Source of the DNA: Bacteroidales bacterium
GTDB taxonomy: Bacteria > Bacteroidota > Bacteroidia > Bacteroidales > UBA10428
NCBI GenBank assembly: GCA_016934395.1
Contig: JAFGSZ010000016.1
Location: 1 to 34,084 of the forward strand
Reading direction: 5' to 3'
DNA: 34,084 bases
The notes below the pieces were generated by a model. The model made no database searches, had not been told where the DNA came from, and saw only the letters and a program-made list of their open reading frames with translations. The stretch's first letter is position 1; each line of letters starts with the position of its first letter. The position numbers and the translations under genes are program-made. Shown piece by piece: positions 20,434 through 27,346 of this stretch.

Positions 20434-20495
20434 TGACTTCGACTAACTATTTGTATTTATTCTAAATTAAAACAATAAATCAAAAATCGAAGTCA
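20434..20495 (+). promoter_or_regulatory. Inverted repeat bracketing the precursor-gene leader
   Basis: TGACTTCGA (20434-20442) is the exact reverse complement of TCGAAGTCA (20487-20495). The 44 nt between the arms probably contain the precursor promoter or leader. The second arm includes the A of the start codon, so the structure could be a DNA operator pair or an RNA stem that hides the start. There is no Shine-Dalgarno sequence in the arm. Confidence 0.4.
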
Positions 20496-20923
20496 TGAAA
20501 AACGAAAAAAGGAATTTCAAAACAACAGCCGTTTTAACCGGTGCTTTAGTTACAGGAGCTATAACATCGTTATCTGCTAATGTTACTACCTCTGAATTGT
20601 TGAATTACCAAAACCTGGGATCTGGCGCGGAACTGCGTACAGAACTTCTGAAAATAAACAGCAGTAGTTTAGATGCAACCAGGGCGGTAAATGCAGTAAA
20701 AACCATAAAATTCAGTGAACTGAAATGTGGCGAAGGAAAATGCGGAAGTGATAAAAAAGAAAAAAAGGCAGAAAGCAAAAGTGATACAACAGCTGTAAAA
20801 AGCAAAGCTGCCGAATCGAAATGCGGTGAAGGAAAATGTGGCGAGGATAAGAAAAAGGAAAAAAGTGAAGGTGATTCGAAAAAAGATAAAACTTCCGAAT
20901 CAACCTGCGGTGGTTCAAAGTAA
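20495..20923 (+). CDS. hvfA: HvfA-type RiPP precursor with two KCGEGKCG modules
   Basis: This 142-residue precursor peptide probably gives rise to a modified, metal-binding peptide. An N-terminal Sec-type signal (hydrophobic residues about 11-27, likely cleavage near SLSA) is followed by a leader segment LLNYQNLGSGAELRTELLK, which resembles the LGSG region of HvfA-family peptides. The core has two KCGEGKCG modules, with Cys78/Cys83 and Cys110/Cys115, and a lone Cys138 in TCGG near the C-terminus. Lys/Glu/Ser-rich linkers separate them. In the characterised Haemophilus HvfA pathway, Cys residues in EGKCG repeats become oxazolone and thioamide groups that bind copper. The adjacent DUF692 and DUF2063 genes support the same chemistry here. 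All cysteines lie after residue 77. Confidence 0.87.
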   Translation: MKNEKRNFKTTAVLTGALVTGAITSLSANVTTSELLNYQNLGSGAELRTELLKINSSSLDATRAVNAVKTIKFSELKCGEGKCGSDKKEKKAESKSDTTAVKSKAAESKCGEGKCGEDKKKEKSEGDSKKDKTSESTCGGSK

Positions 20924-20931
20924 TCCATTAT

Positions 20932-20976
20932 AAGATTGTATCAGAAGTTTACGAATTCTTTTGATACAATCTTTTT
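20932..20976 (+). terminator. Strong hairpin terminator or attenuator between precursor and enzyme genes
   Basis: AAGATTGTATCAGAAG (20932-20947) pairs with CTTTTGATACAATCTT (20958-20973) over 16 positions with one G-U pair and a 10-nt loop. A T tract follows. It lies 9 nt after the precursor stop, so most transcripts should end here, with read-through giving lower expression of the three downstream genes. Confidence 0.8.
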
Positions 20977-21009
20977 ATTTTGTTTCAGAAGAACCAAAAA
21001 ATTAGTAAT

Positions 21010-21846
21010 ATGAATAAAAATGTTGGAATTGGTCTAAGAAGAGACATCGCCAATGATATTATCAATGGCGCATATATAAAACCCGCTTTTATAGAGTTTG
21101 CCCCTGAAAACTGGATTGATATGGGGGGCTATTGGAAAAAAATACTCGATAAGGCAGCGGCCGGATATCCGGTTACCTGCCATGGTTTATCATTGTCGCT
21201 GGGAAGCCCGGAAGACCTGGACTGGGATTTTCTTAAAAAAATAAAAAAATTCCTGAAAGACTATAATGTTCAGATTTATTCGGAACATTTAAGCTATACA
21301 AAATCCCGGAATGCTCACCTTTACGATCTTTTGCCTATTCCTTTCAGGGAAGATGCCGTTAAACATGTAGCTGAAAGGATAAGAAATGTGCAGGATTTCC
21401 TGGAGCGAAAGATTGCCATTGAAAATGTTTCGTATTATACTCCGGTGGCGCCCGAAATGACGGAAGCAGAATTTGTATCAAGTATTGTGAAAGAAGCAGA
21501 TTGTGATCTTCTGCTCGATGTAAACAATGTATATGTAAATGCATTTAACCATCAGTATAATGCCAAAGATTTTATTAAAAACCTTCCTTTGGATCGTGTA
21601 GCATATATTCATATGGCAGGCCACGAACAAGTGGAACCCGATTTGATTATAGACACACACGGTGAAGCAATAATTGATCCTGTGTATGAATTATTCGAGT
21701 GGACAATCGGACAACTGAAACCGGTACCTGTGTTGCTTGAACGCGATTTTAATCTTGAGAATATTAAGGAGCTTGGACAAGAGATGAACCGGCTACAAGG
21801 TATTTGTAATACTAATTGGAAAAAACATCATGAACTTGTTGCCTGA
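21010..21846 (+). CDS. hvfB: MNIO-family (DUF692) iron-dependent peptide-modifying enzyme
   Basis: Multinuclear non-heme iron-dependent oxidases (MNIOs) modify cysteine in RiPP precursors using O2. The ATG at 21010 gives 278 residues starting MNKNVGIGLRRD; an in-frame TTG at 20980 lies in the terminator T tract and is rejected. Likely metal ligands are His58 in VTCHGLSL, Glu92-His93 in YSEHLSY, Glu138 in AIENVSYY, Asp170 with the following Asn pair in LLLDVNNVYVN, His201 and His205 in YIHMAGHE, Asp215/His217 in DTHGEA, and Glu244 in LLERD. All fit the DUF692 TIM barrel. Its 3' end overlaps hvfC by 17 nt, so the two are probably translated together and act as a complex. Confidence 0.93.
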   Translation: MNKNVGIGLRRDIANDIINGAYIKPAFIEFAPENWIDMGGYWKKILDKAAAGYPVTCHGLSLSLGSPEDLDWDFLKKIKKFLKDYNVQIYSEHLSYTKSRNAHLYDLLPIPFREDAVKHVAERIRNVQDFLERKIAIENVSYYTPVAPEMTEAEFVSSIVKEADCDLLLDVNNVYVNAFNHQYNAKDFIKNLPLDRVAYIHMAGHEQVEPDLIIDTHGEAIIDPVYELFEWTIGQLKPVPVLLERDFNLENIKELGQEMNRLQGICNTNWKKHHELVA

Positions 21847-22606
21847 AACAACCCATATTCAGCATAATCTGGCTGACTATTGCCGAACCGGAGAACACAG
21901 AACAATTCCCGGTAGCAATGAGAACAAATTGCACCACTACCGGAGGCTGGTATTTAATGCCGTAAGAAATACCATGAGGCAGGCGTATCCTATTACTCTA
22001 AATATGCTTGGCGAAGAAAAATTCAGTCAACTTATAGAGAACTTCTTTAAGGAACATGATTGCCAGACCCCACAGGTTTGGAAGCTGCCTTTTGAATTTT
22101 ATGAATATGCAAAAAAAAAGAAACTCGATCGTGCACTGAATATGCCCTATTTCATTGACCTACTCTATTTTGAGTGGATAGAGATTGAGGTGCACACCAT
22201 GACCGATATTCCTTTACCTGATTTTTTAAAAGACGGAGACCTGCTGAATGATAAAATAATTCTAAATCCCGAGCATAAAATAGTTCAGTTAACTTATCCG
22301 GTGCATACCCATCATCATCAGCTCCTGGAACAACACAAAGGCCGGTATTTTGTCCTTGTATTTCGTGAGGCAGATACCGGAGAAGTCCGATTTGTTCAGC
22401 TTACTATTTTGCATGCATTTTTAATCGAAACGATAAATAATACTTCGAAAACTTTGGCCGAGATGCTGATTGAGGCCCGGGAACTATTTAATATTATTGA
22501 TGATAAAATGTTAATCCAACGTGTAAAACAGTTTTTTAACGACCTGAAGCAACAGCAATTTTTTCTGGGATATGACCATCAGGTGCGAACCCGCTTACAA
22601 AAATAA
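21830..22606 (+). CDS. hvfC: HvfC-type (DUF2063) RiPP partner protein
   Basis: This 258-residue protein has an N-terminal helical DUF2063 domain (about residues 10-95), with YRRLVFNAVRNTMRQAYPITLNMLGEEKF as its signature region. A second, mixed domain follows at about 110-250. DUF2063 proteins were first labelled DNA-binding, but in HvfBC and related systems they act as the precursor-recruiting partner of the MNIO enzyme. The 17-nt overlap with hvfB and the 6-nt gap to the DoxX gene place it in the same translational unit. Confidence 0.88.
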   Translation: MNLLPETTHIQHNLADYCRTGEHRTIPGSNENKLHHYRRLVFNAVRNTMRQAYPITLNMLGEEKFSQLIENFFKEHDCQTPQVWKLPFEFYEYAKKKKLDRALNMPYFIDLLYFEWIEIEVHTMTDIPLPDFLKDGDLLNDKIILNPEHKIVQLTYPVHTHHHQLLEQHKGRYFVLVFREADTGEVRFVQLTILHAFLIETINNTSKTLAEMLIEARELFNIIDDKMLIQRVKQFFNDLKQQQFFLGYDHQVRTRLQK

Positions 22607-22612
22607 AGGATT

Positions 22613-23041
22613 ATGAATGCAGTATATAAAAAATACAAACAGATAGTCGTTTTAATGGCGGATTTCCCATTGTTATTTTTTCGGTTAATACTTGCATATG
22701 GTTTCTACGAACCTATGGTTCTGAAATGGAAAAATATAACAAGTACAGCAGAATGGTTCTCAAGTATGCATTATCCTTTTCCTCTAATAAGCTTTTATAT
22801 TGCAGGCATTACCGAGTTTTTAGGGGTAATTTTACTTTTACTGGGATTGGGTACACGGGTTATTTCTATACCCTTACTATTTGTAATGCTTATTGCTATC
22901 ATTACTGTTCATCTGGAAAATGGTTTTGCTGCCGGAGATAACGGATTCGAAATACCCCTTTATTATATGCTTATGTTATTTGCACTTGTGGTTTATGGCA
23001 GTGGTAAATTCAGCATAGATAATCTTATTGCTAAAAAGTGA
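22613..23041 (+). CDS. DoxX-family inner-membrane protein of the RiPP cluster
   Basis: This 142-residue protein has about four transmembrane helices. It carries the DoxX core: FFRLILAYGFYEPMVLKW at the first span, then GITEFLGVILLLLGLGTR and LLFVMLIAIITVHLENGF. DoxX proteins are membrane partners in various redox or quinone-linked processes, and one commonly accompanies hvfABC or bufferin genes, where its exact role is unresolved. A clear ribosome site (AAAGGA, 4 nt upstream of the ATG) and a 6-nt spacing from hvfC mark it as part of the operon. Confidence 0.85.
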   Translation: MNAVYKKYKQIVVLMADFPLLFFRLILAYGFYEPMVLKWKNITSTAEWFSSMHYPFPLISFYIAGITEFLGVILLLLGLGTRVISIPLLFVMLIAIITVHLENGFAAGDNGFEIPLYYMLMLFALVVYGSGKFSIDNLIAKK

Positions 23042-23101
23042 ACAGGTAATTATTGTTTCACGGAAATGTTCAGGGTGTCAGATACTATAAATTTAATTAT
23101 C

Positions 23102-23515
23102 ATGGAAATTCATTTTGGTCAGATTAATTATTTGACTGTTATTGCCGCTATGATTACTCATCAGGTTATCGGCGCATTATGGTATTCACCTTTATTATTT
23201 GGAAAACACTGGGCAAATGAGGTAAATATCGATTTTTCAAAAGTAAACAAAACTGAAGCGCAAAAAGGTTTTTTATATAGTGCTTTGCTTTCTATTATCG
23301 GAATGCTGCTAATAGCCATGTTAATTGACGCCTCCAGGGCATACACGTTTTTTTATGGCGCTTTAATCGGTTTAATTTCCGGTGTTATCGTAGCCATAAT
23401 GACCGGCATTAATTATATATATGAAAGCCGTTCCGTAAAGCTTTTTTTAATCACTTCACTTTACCCTGTGCTTTCATTTATTATTAGTGGCGGAATTATA
23501 GGTTTATGGCAGTAA
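23102..23515 (+). CDS. DUF1761 membrane protein
   Basis: This 137-residue membrane protein starts at the ATG at 23102, giving MEIHFGQINYLTVI; a 12-residue upstream extension from 23066 is not family-like. The DUF1761 signature HQVIGALWYSPLLFGKHWANE occupies about residues 20-40, followed by three more hydrophobic segments. Its function is unknown. It follows the DoxX gene by 60 nt and may be read through from the RiPP operon, but the domain is common elsewhere without such genes. Confidence 0.75.
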   Translation: MEIHFGQINYLTVIAAMITHQVIGALWYSPLLFGKHWANEVNIDFSKVNKTEAQKGFLYSALLSIIGMLLIAMLIDASRAYTFFYGALIGLISGVIVAIMTGINYIYESRSVKLFLITSLYPVLSFIISGGIIGLWQ

Positions 23516-23582
23516 CCAACATAGTGAAAATATGATAGGAACCATAACAATTGATTTGAAAATTTATCGCACTCGTGCCTCC

Positions 23583-24716
23583 TTAACGTTTTTTAATCAA
23601 CCTGAAAATTATCAGAAAGAATATTAACACGGTAAGTATCCCGGTAACCACCAGCGCCCAGCTATTTAGTATTCGGGATTCTGCCTGCATAATAAAGTCT
23701 TTTATATAAAAATCCGTAAAGCTATACTTCCAGATCAGGGTATTGCCCTGAATAGTGTCTGAATTGGAATTGGTTAGTAAACCGGGTAAAATCACTTCAC
23801 TTTCATATTGATCAAAAGGATATATTTCTTTTTTCAATTTTTTATTGAAGGTTTCAAAGTCTTCTACATGTAACGTATACATTTTTATTAGTAAAGTATC
23901 TCCCATCCATTTACTGCACAATTGTATTAATTTTTCAGCATCCCAATAATCGGGTTCTTCTGCTGAAATTACGTTTACAAGACTGTCGTGAACTGCCGGG
24001 AAATCTAGGGCCAGGTTTTTAAATTGAGATTCTTCTTCGAATATTTTATTCACTATACTTTCAAATTCCTTAACAATTGCTTCACCCTGCCAGGATGAAA
24101 AACGGCTTTCAATGTTTTCAAGCACTTTTTTTACTTTCATGCTGTCAGCCTGAGAGAGCACAGGTATATTTGTTGCATTTTCGCGTAATAAAAAACTATC
24201 TTTTTCAGGGATATAGATATAATTTTCCCTGTCAGAATCCAGGAATACCTGCAGTTCATACTCGGAGAGATAATCAGAATACGGTATACCGGTGAATGGA
24301 AAATAGGCAGGATAAGTTTCCTTATACCCGATATAGGTAAAGAACCATTTAAAACGTTTGTGAATATCCACATAAGGAGTTATTCTGGAGAAAATTCCTG
24401 AATCCCCGGCAAATTCAGCATTTAACTGATGGACATTGTTAAATACTTTTCGCGCGGAATATACATAGCGTTTCTTTTTCCCCCACTCCTTATCCGGTGC
24501 ATCTTCCCAGCTCGTGGTAATGTCCCATGAACTGTCAACAGGAACCATAAGCGAACCGCTAAAAATCTCTCCAGAATCTCCTTTTACAGTAATAATCCGT
24601 TCCAGGGAACCATCGGAATGCACTCGGGTGGTTATTTTATATTCAAGGCAAGCAGTAAAAAGGAATAACAAACAAATAAAAACGAAGAAACCCGGTAGTA
24701 TTTTTTGTGTTTTCAT
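23583..24716 (-). CDS. Unrecognised lipoprotein with a C-terminal membrane anchor
   Basis: I do not recognise this 377-residue protein family. A signal segment (residues 7-20) ends in a lipobox-like LFTAC, placing a lipidated Cys near residue 23. The soluble body (about 24-345) starts with a beta-rich stretch EYKITTRVHSDGSLERIITV and is rich in aromatic and acidic residues. The last 30 residues form a clear membrane span (VVTGILTVLIFFLIIFRLI) with a KKR tail. Having both a lipobox and a C-terminal span would pin both ends to a membrane and leave the body in the periplasm. It is divergent from mnmA. Confidence 0.7.
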   Translation of the reverse strand: MKTQKILPGFFVFICLLFLFTACLEYKITTRVHSDGSLERIITVKGDSGEIFSGSLMVPVDSSWDITTSWEDAPDKEWGKKKRYVYSARKVFNNVHQLNAEFAGDSGIFSRITPYVDIHKRFKWFFTYIGYKETYPAYFPFTGIPYSDYLSEYELQVFLDSDRENYIYIPEKDSFLLRENATNIPVLSQADSMKVKKVLENIESRFSSWQGEAIVKEFESIVNKIFEEESQFKNLALDFPAVHDSLVNVISAEEPDYWDAEKLIQLCSKWMGDTLLIKMYTLHVEDFETFNKKLKKEIYPFDQYESEVILPGLLTNSNSDTIQGNTLIWKYSFTDFYIKDFIMQAESRILNSWALVVTGILTVLIFFLIIFRLIKKR

Positions 24717-24872
24717 GGTAGTATTATTGTCTCTGAATTCTCAGGTATGAAAATTTTACTTATATAAAGAATTGATGATCAAATTACAAAATATTTTCAT
24801 ATTAAAACACCTCATAATCTTCTATACTATTTATATCAAATTATCATCAAAACTAATTTCAATGCTTTTTGT

Positions 24873-24880
24873 TACCTTTG
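24873..24880 (+). promoter_or_regulatory. Likely -7 promoter element of mnmA
   Basis: TACCTTTG matches TAnnTTTG exactly and lies 25 nt upstream of the ATG at 24905. Transcription would start just ahead of that ATG. This argues against the in-frame upstream start at 24869, which would fall upstream of the promoter element. Confidence 0.5.
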
Positions 24881-24904
24881 CCCACCTGTTTTGAACTATT
24901 GATT

Positions 24905-26101
24905 ATGAACAAAGTAGTTGTAGGACTTTCAGGTGGTGTGGATTCCAGTGTTGCAGCATATCTGCTGAAACAACAGGGATATGATGTAACCGGTTTGTTT
25001 ATGATCAACTGGCACGATACCACCGGAACCCTTTCAGGGGATTGCCCCTGGGAAGATGATAAAATATTTGCAGAACTGGTAGCCCGTAAGCTCGATATTC
25101 CATTTTTTACTGTAGACTTTAGCAAAGAATACCGTGAAAAAGTTGTGGATTATATGTTTTCCGAGTATCAAAGAGGCCGCACTCCTAATCCGGATGTATT
25201 GTGTAACCGGGAAGTAAAATTCGATTTGTTTATTAAGGAAGCCAGGAAGCTTGGAGCAGATTATGTAGCCACAGGCCATTATTGCAGAAAAGACATTACA
25301 CAAACCGGTAACCAGACCATTTATCGCCTGCTGGCAGGAACCGATCCTTCAAAAGAGCAAAGTTATTTTTTATGCCAGCTTTCACAGGAACAATTAAAAA
25401 TGGCCCTTTTTCCAATTGGCCATATGTACAAATCGGAAATCAGGAAAATCGCCGAAGAACAGGATCTGGCTACTGCACAAAAAAAAGATTCGCAAGGAAT
25501 CTGTTTTGTTGGAAAAGTTGATTTACCGGCATTTCTACAGCAAAAATTAAAATCCAAAAAAGGTATTACTATCGAAATTCCGGTTGATTGTCCAATATAT
25601 AAAGATAAGTCATTAACAAAAATTTCAGGAAATCCGGATTTACCTGATTTAAAAAATGTATCGGCACAATATATTTATAAGTCTGAATACGGGAAGCAGG
25701 TTGGTGAACATAATGGCGCCCATTTTTTTACTATTGGTCAGAATAAAGGATTAAATATCGGCGGGCGGCCCAAACAATCTTTTGTGCTGGATATCGATGT
25801 TGTCAATAATATTGTGTATACCGGTTTGGGGCAGGAACACCCCGGATTATACCGAAAAGGCTTATTTATTCCCAAACCCGATATTCATTGGATACGCAAA
25901 GATCTGGAATTACTTCCGGGTCAGTCTAAAACTCTGAACGTTAGAATTCGTTACCGGCAATCCTTGCAGGCTGCAACTTTGTTTATGCATTCAGATGGAT
26001 TGTACATAGTGTTTGAAATTCCCCAAAGAGGGATTACTCCGGGCCAGTTTGCTGCCTGGTATGAAAATTATGAATTGCTGGGTTCGGGTGTTATTGGATA
26101 G
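24905..26101 (+). CDS. mnmA: tRNA-specific 2-thiouridylase
   Basis: MnmA places sulfur on U34 of tRNA for Lys, Glu and Gln. The start at 24905 gives a 398-residue protein. The ATP-binding PP-loop is LSGGVDSSVAAYL (residues 8-20). The two catalytic cysteines are Cys100 in NPDVLCNREVKF and Cys200 in DSQGICFVGKVD. The latter is followed by the tRNA-recognition domain and the C-terminal beta-barrel (FTIGQNKGLNIGG, RKGLFIPKP). The length is slightly above the typical 360-370 residues, with a modest extra segment after residue 210. It is a single-gene unit convergent with the STAS-like gene. Confidence 0.95.
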   Translation: MNKVVVGLSGGVDSSVAAYLLKQQGYDVTGLFMINWHDTTGTLSGDCPWEDDKIFAELVARKLDIPFFTVDFSKEYREKVVDYMFSEYQRGRTPNPDVLCNREVKFDLFIKEARKLGADYVATGHYCRKDITQTGNQTIYRLLAGTDPSKEQSYFLCQLSQEQLKMALFPIGHMYKSEIRKIAEEQDLATAQKKDSQGICFVGKVDLPAFLQQKLKSKKGITIEIPVDCPIYKDKSLTKISGNPDLPDLKNVSAQYIYKSEYGKQVGEHNGAHFFTIGQNKGLNIGGRPKQSFVLDIDVVNNIVYTGLGQEHPGLYRKGLFIPKPDIHWIRKDLELLPGQSKTLNVRIRYRQSLQAATLFMHSDGLYIVFEIPQRGITPGQFAAWYENYELLGSGVIG

Positions 26102-26112
26102 AAAAGTTATAA

Positions 26113-26487
26113 CTAGTCAGCTACAAGCCAGTCCTTGGCTTCTTCAACCGTAGAAAATACTTTAAATTTTAATGAAGTAAATGCATTGGCTGTTTGAAGC
26201 AATATTTTTCTTGATCCGGTGACTCCAACAATGGCCTCTTTTTTAAGAAGGGGTTTAGTAAGTTTTCCGGATTCTTTCAATCTGGTAAATACTTCACCAA
26301 AAATAAATGTTTCAGACACATCAACAAGCATTAACAAATCCTTTTCCCCTTTAGCCATAAGGCCTTTTCTGAATTCATTTGTACTATTAATCACATCAAG
26401 AAATTCATCATTATTCTTAATTCCCGAGTAATTCACAAAATATATTTCTTTACCCTTGTGTGTAATTAATTGAGCTCCTTTTGCCAT
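26113..26487 (-). CDS. Small STAS-like protein of unknown function
   Basis: This 124-residue soluble protein has alternating strands and helices. A strand pair near residues 12-20 (GKEIYFVNYSG) precedes a helix, then a hydrophobic strand LLMLVDVSE (about 51-59). Later comes IVGVTGSRKILLQTANAF and a closing helix EEAKDWLV. This order recalls STAS or SpoIIAA-like domains of the lipid-binding or regulatory kind, but no diagnostic motif is visible, so the fold is an inference. It is 122 nt downstream of cysH on the same strand and may be a separate unit. Confidence 0.5.
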   Translation of the reverse strand: MAKGAQLITHKGKEIYFVNYSGIKNNDEFLDVINSTNEFRKGLMAKGEKDLLMLVDVSETFIFGEVFTRLKESGKLTKPLLKKEAIVGVTGSRKILLQTANAFTSLKFKVFSTVEEAKDWLVAD

Positions 26488-26609
26488 TTTGGTAATTTTT
26501 TAATTATAACACTCACCAATACGTACGAAACAGATTATTAGTTACATGATTGGATCCAGAAAAACCTTTATGGAAATGGCTGTTTTAACCGGATTTTAAA
26601 TGGATTATA

Positions 26610-27314
26610 TTATTCCTGATTATGTAATCCGCATTCTTTATGTTCCGGCTGTTCCCACCACCAGCGTCCGGCCCTGACATCTTCATCGGGTTTTACAGCA
26701 CGTGTACAGGGTTGGCAGCCTATGCTTGGAAATCCTTTATCGTGCAACGCATTATAAGGTATATTATTTTCTTTAACATATTGCCAAACATCCTTCTCCG
26801 TCCAGTTTAATAAGGGATTTAATTTAATTAAAGCATTATGCTCATCCCATTCTACCATCTGATTAAAAAACCTTGAAACTGTCTGGTCTTTACGAATTCC
26901 GTTTATCCAAACATCCATACCGGATAATGCCCTTTTAGAGGGGACTACTTTTCGGATATTACAACATTGTTTCCTGTTTTTTACACTTTCATAAAACAAG
27001 TTTATGCCCTTTTTTTGAACCATTTCTTCAACCTGATGGTTATCCGGAAAAAAAACCTCAATCTTTTTTCCATATCTTTTTTCTGTTTTATCGAGCAATT
27101 CGTATGTTTCAGGAAATAGCCTTCCGGTATCAAGTGTAAAAATTCTTGCCTCCTTATCAATATTAATCATCATATGGGTAATCACCTGGTCTTCCGGACC
27201 AAGACTCGAACCCAACACTATTTTACCTTTGTACTCTTTTAAAAAATATTGCAGTACATTTTCTGGAGCTTCTTTCCCAAACCGCAGATTTAGCTCTTCA
27301 ACTTCACTTTTCAT
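26610..27314 (-). CDS. cysH: Assimilatory APS/PAPS reductase, iron-sulfur type
   Basis: CysH reduces adenylyl-sulfate (or PAPS) to sulfite. I chose the ATG at 27314, with GGGA just upstream, over an in-frame GTG at 27338. The 234-residue protein has the PP-loop-like GSSLGPEDQV and FTLDTGRLFPETYE. The cysteines that hold a [4Fe-4S] cluster are a pair at residues 117-118 (KQCCNIRK) and a second pair at 200/203 (IGCQPCTR). The catalytic Cys is 228 in KECGLH. The two cysteine pairs favour use of APS over PAPS. It follows nhaA by 32 nt on the same strand. No sulfate activation genes are in this window. Confidence 0.93.
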   Translation of the reverse strand: MKSEVEELNLRFGKEAPENVLQYFLKEYKGKIVLGSSLGPEDQVITHMMINIDKEARIFTLDTGRLFPETYELLDKTEKRYGKKIEVFFPDNHQVEEMVQKKGINLFYESVKNRKQCCNIRKVVPSKRALSGMDVWINGIRKDQTVSRFFNQMVEWDEHNALIKLNPLLNWTEKDVWQYVKENNIPYNALHDKGFPSIGCQPCTRAVKPDEDVRAGRWWWEQPEHKECGLHNQE

Positions 27315-27346
27315 TATTGTCCCGATATAGTATAACACATAATTTC

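Noticed and set aside
20605-20928. A 107-residue Ser/Phe/Pro-rich open frame on the minus strand opposite the RiPP precursor
   Set aside because: It is the complement of the Lys/Ser/Gly/Cys repeats of the precursor and has no start context, and the plus-strand reading has a signal peptide and conserved modules.
20980-21009. A ten-residue N-terminal extension of the MNIO enzyme from a TTG
   Set aside because: The TTG lies in the T tract of the terminator hairpin and the extension is not family-like; the ATG at 21010 gives the normal DUF692 start.
22726-22941. A 71-residue frame inside the DoxX gene
   Set aside because: It is an out-of-frame shadow; the DoxX frame has the membrane helices, a ribosome site and operon spacing.
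24869-24904. A 12-residue extension of MnmA
   Set aside because: The TACCTTTG promoter element falls inside it, and the PP-loop N-terminus of the family begins at 24905.
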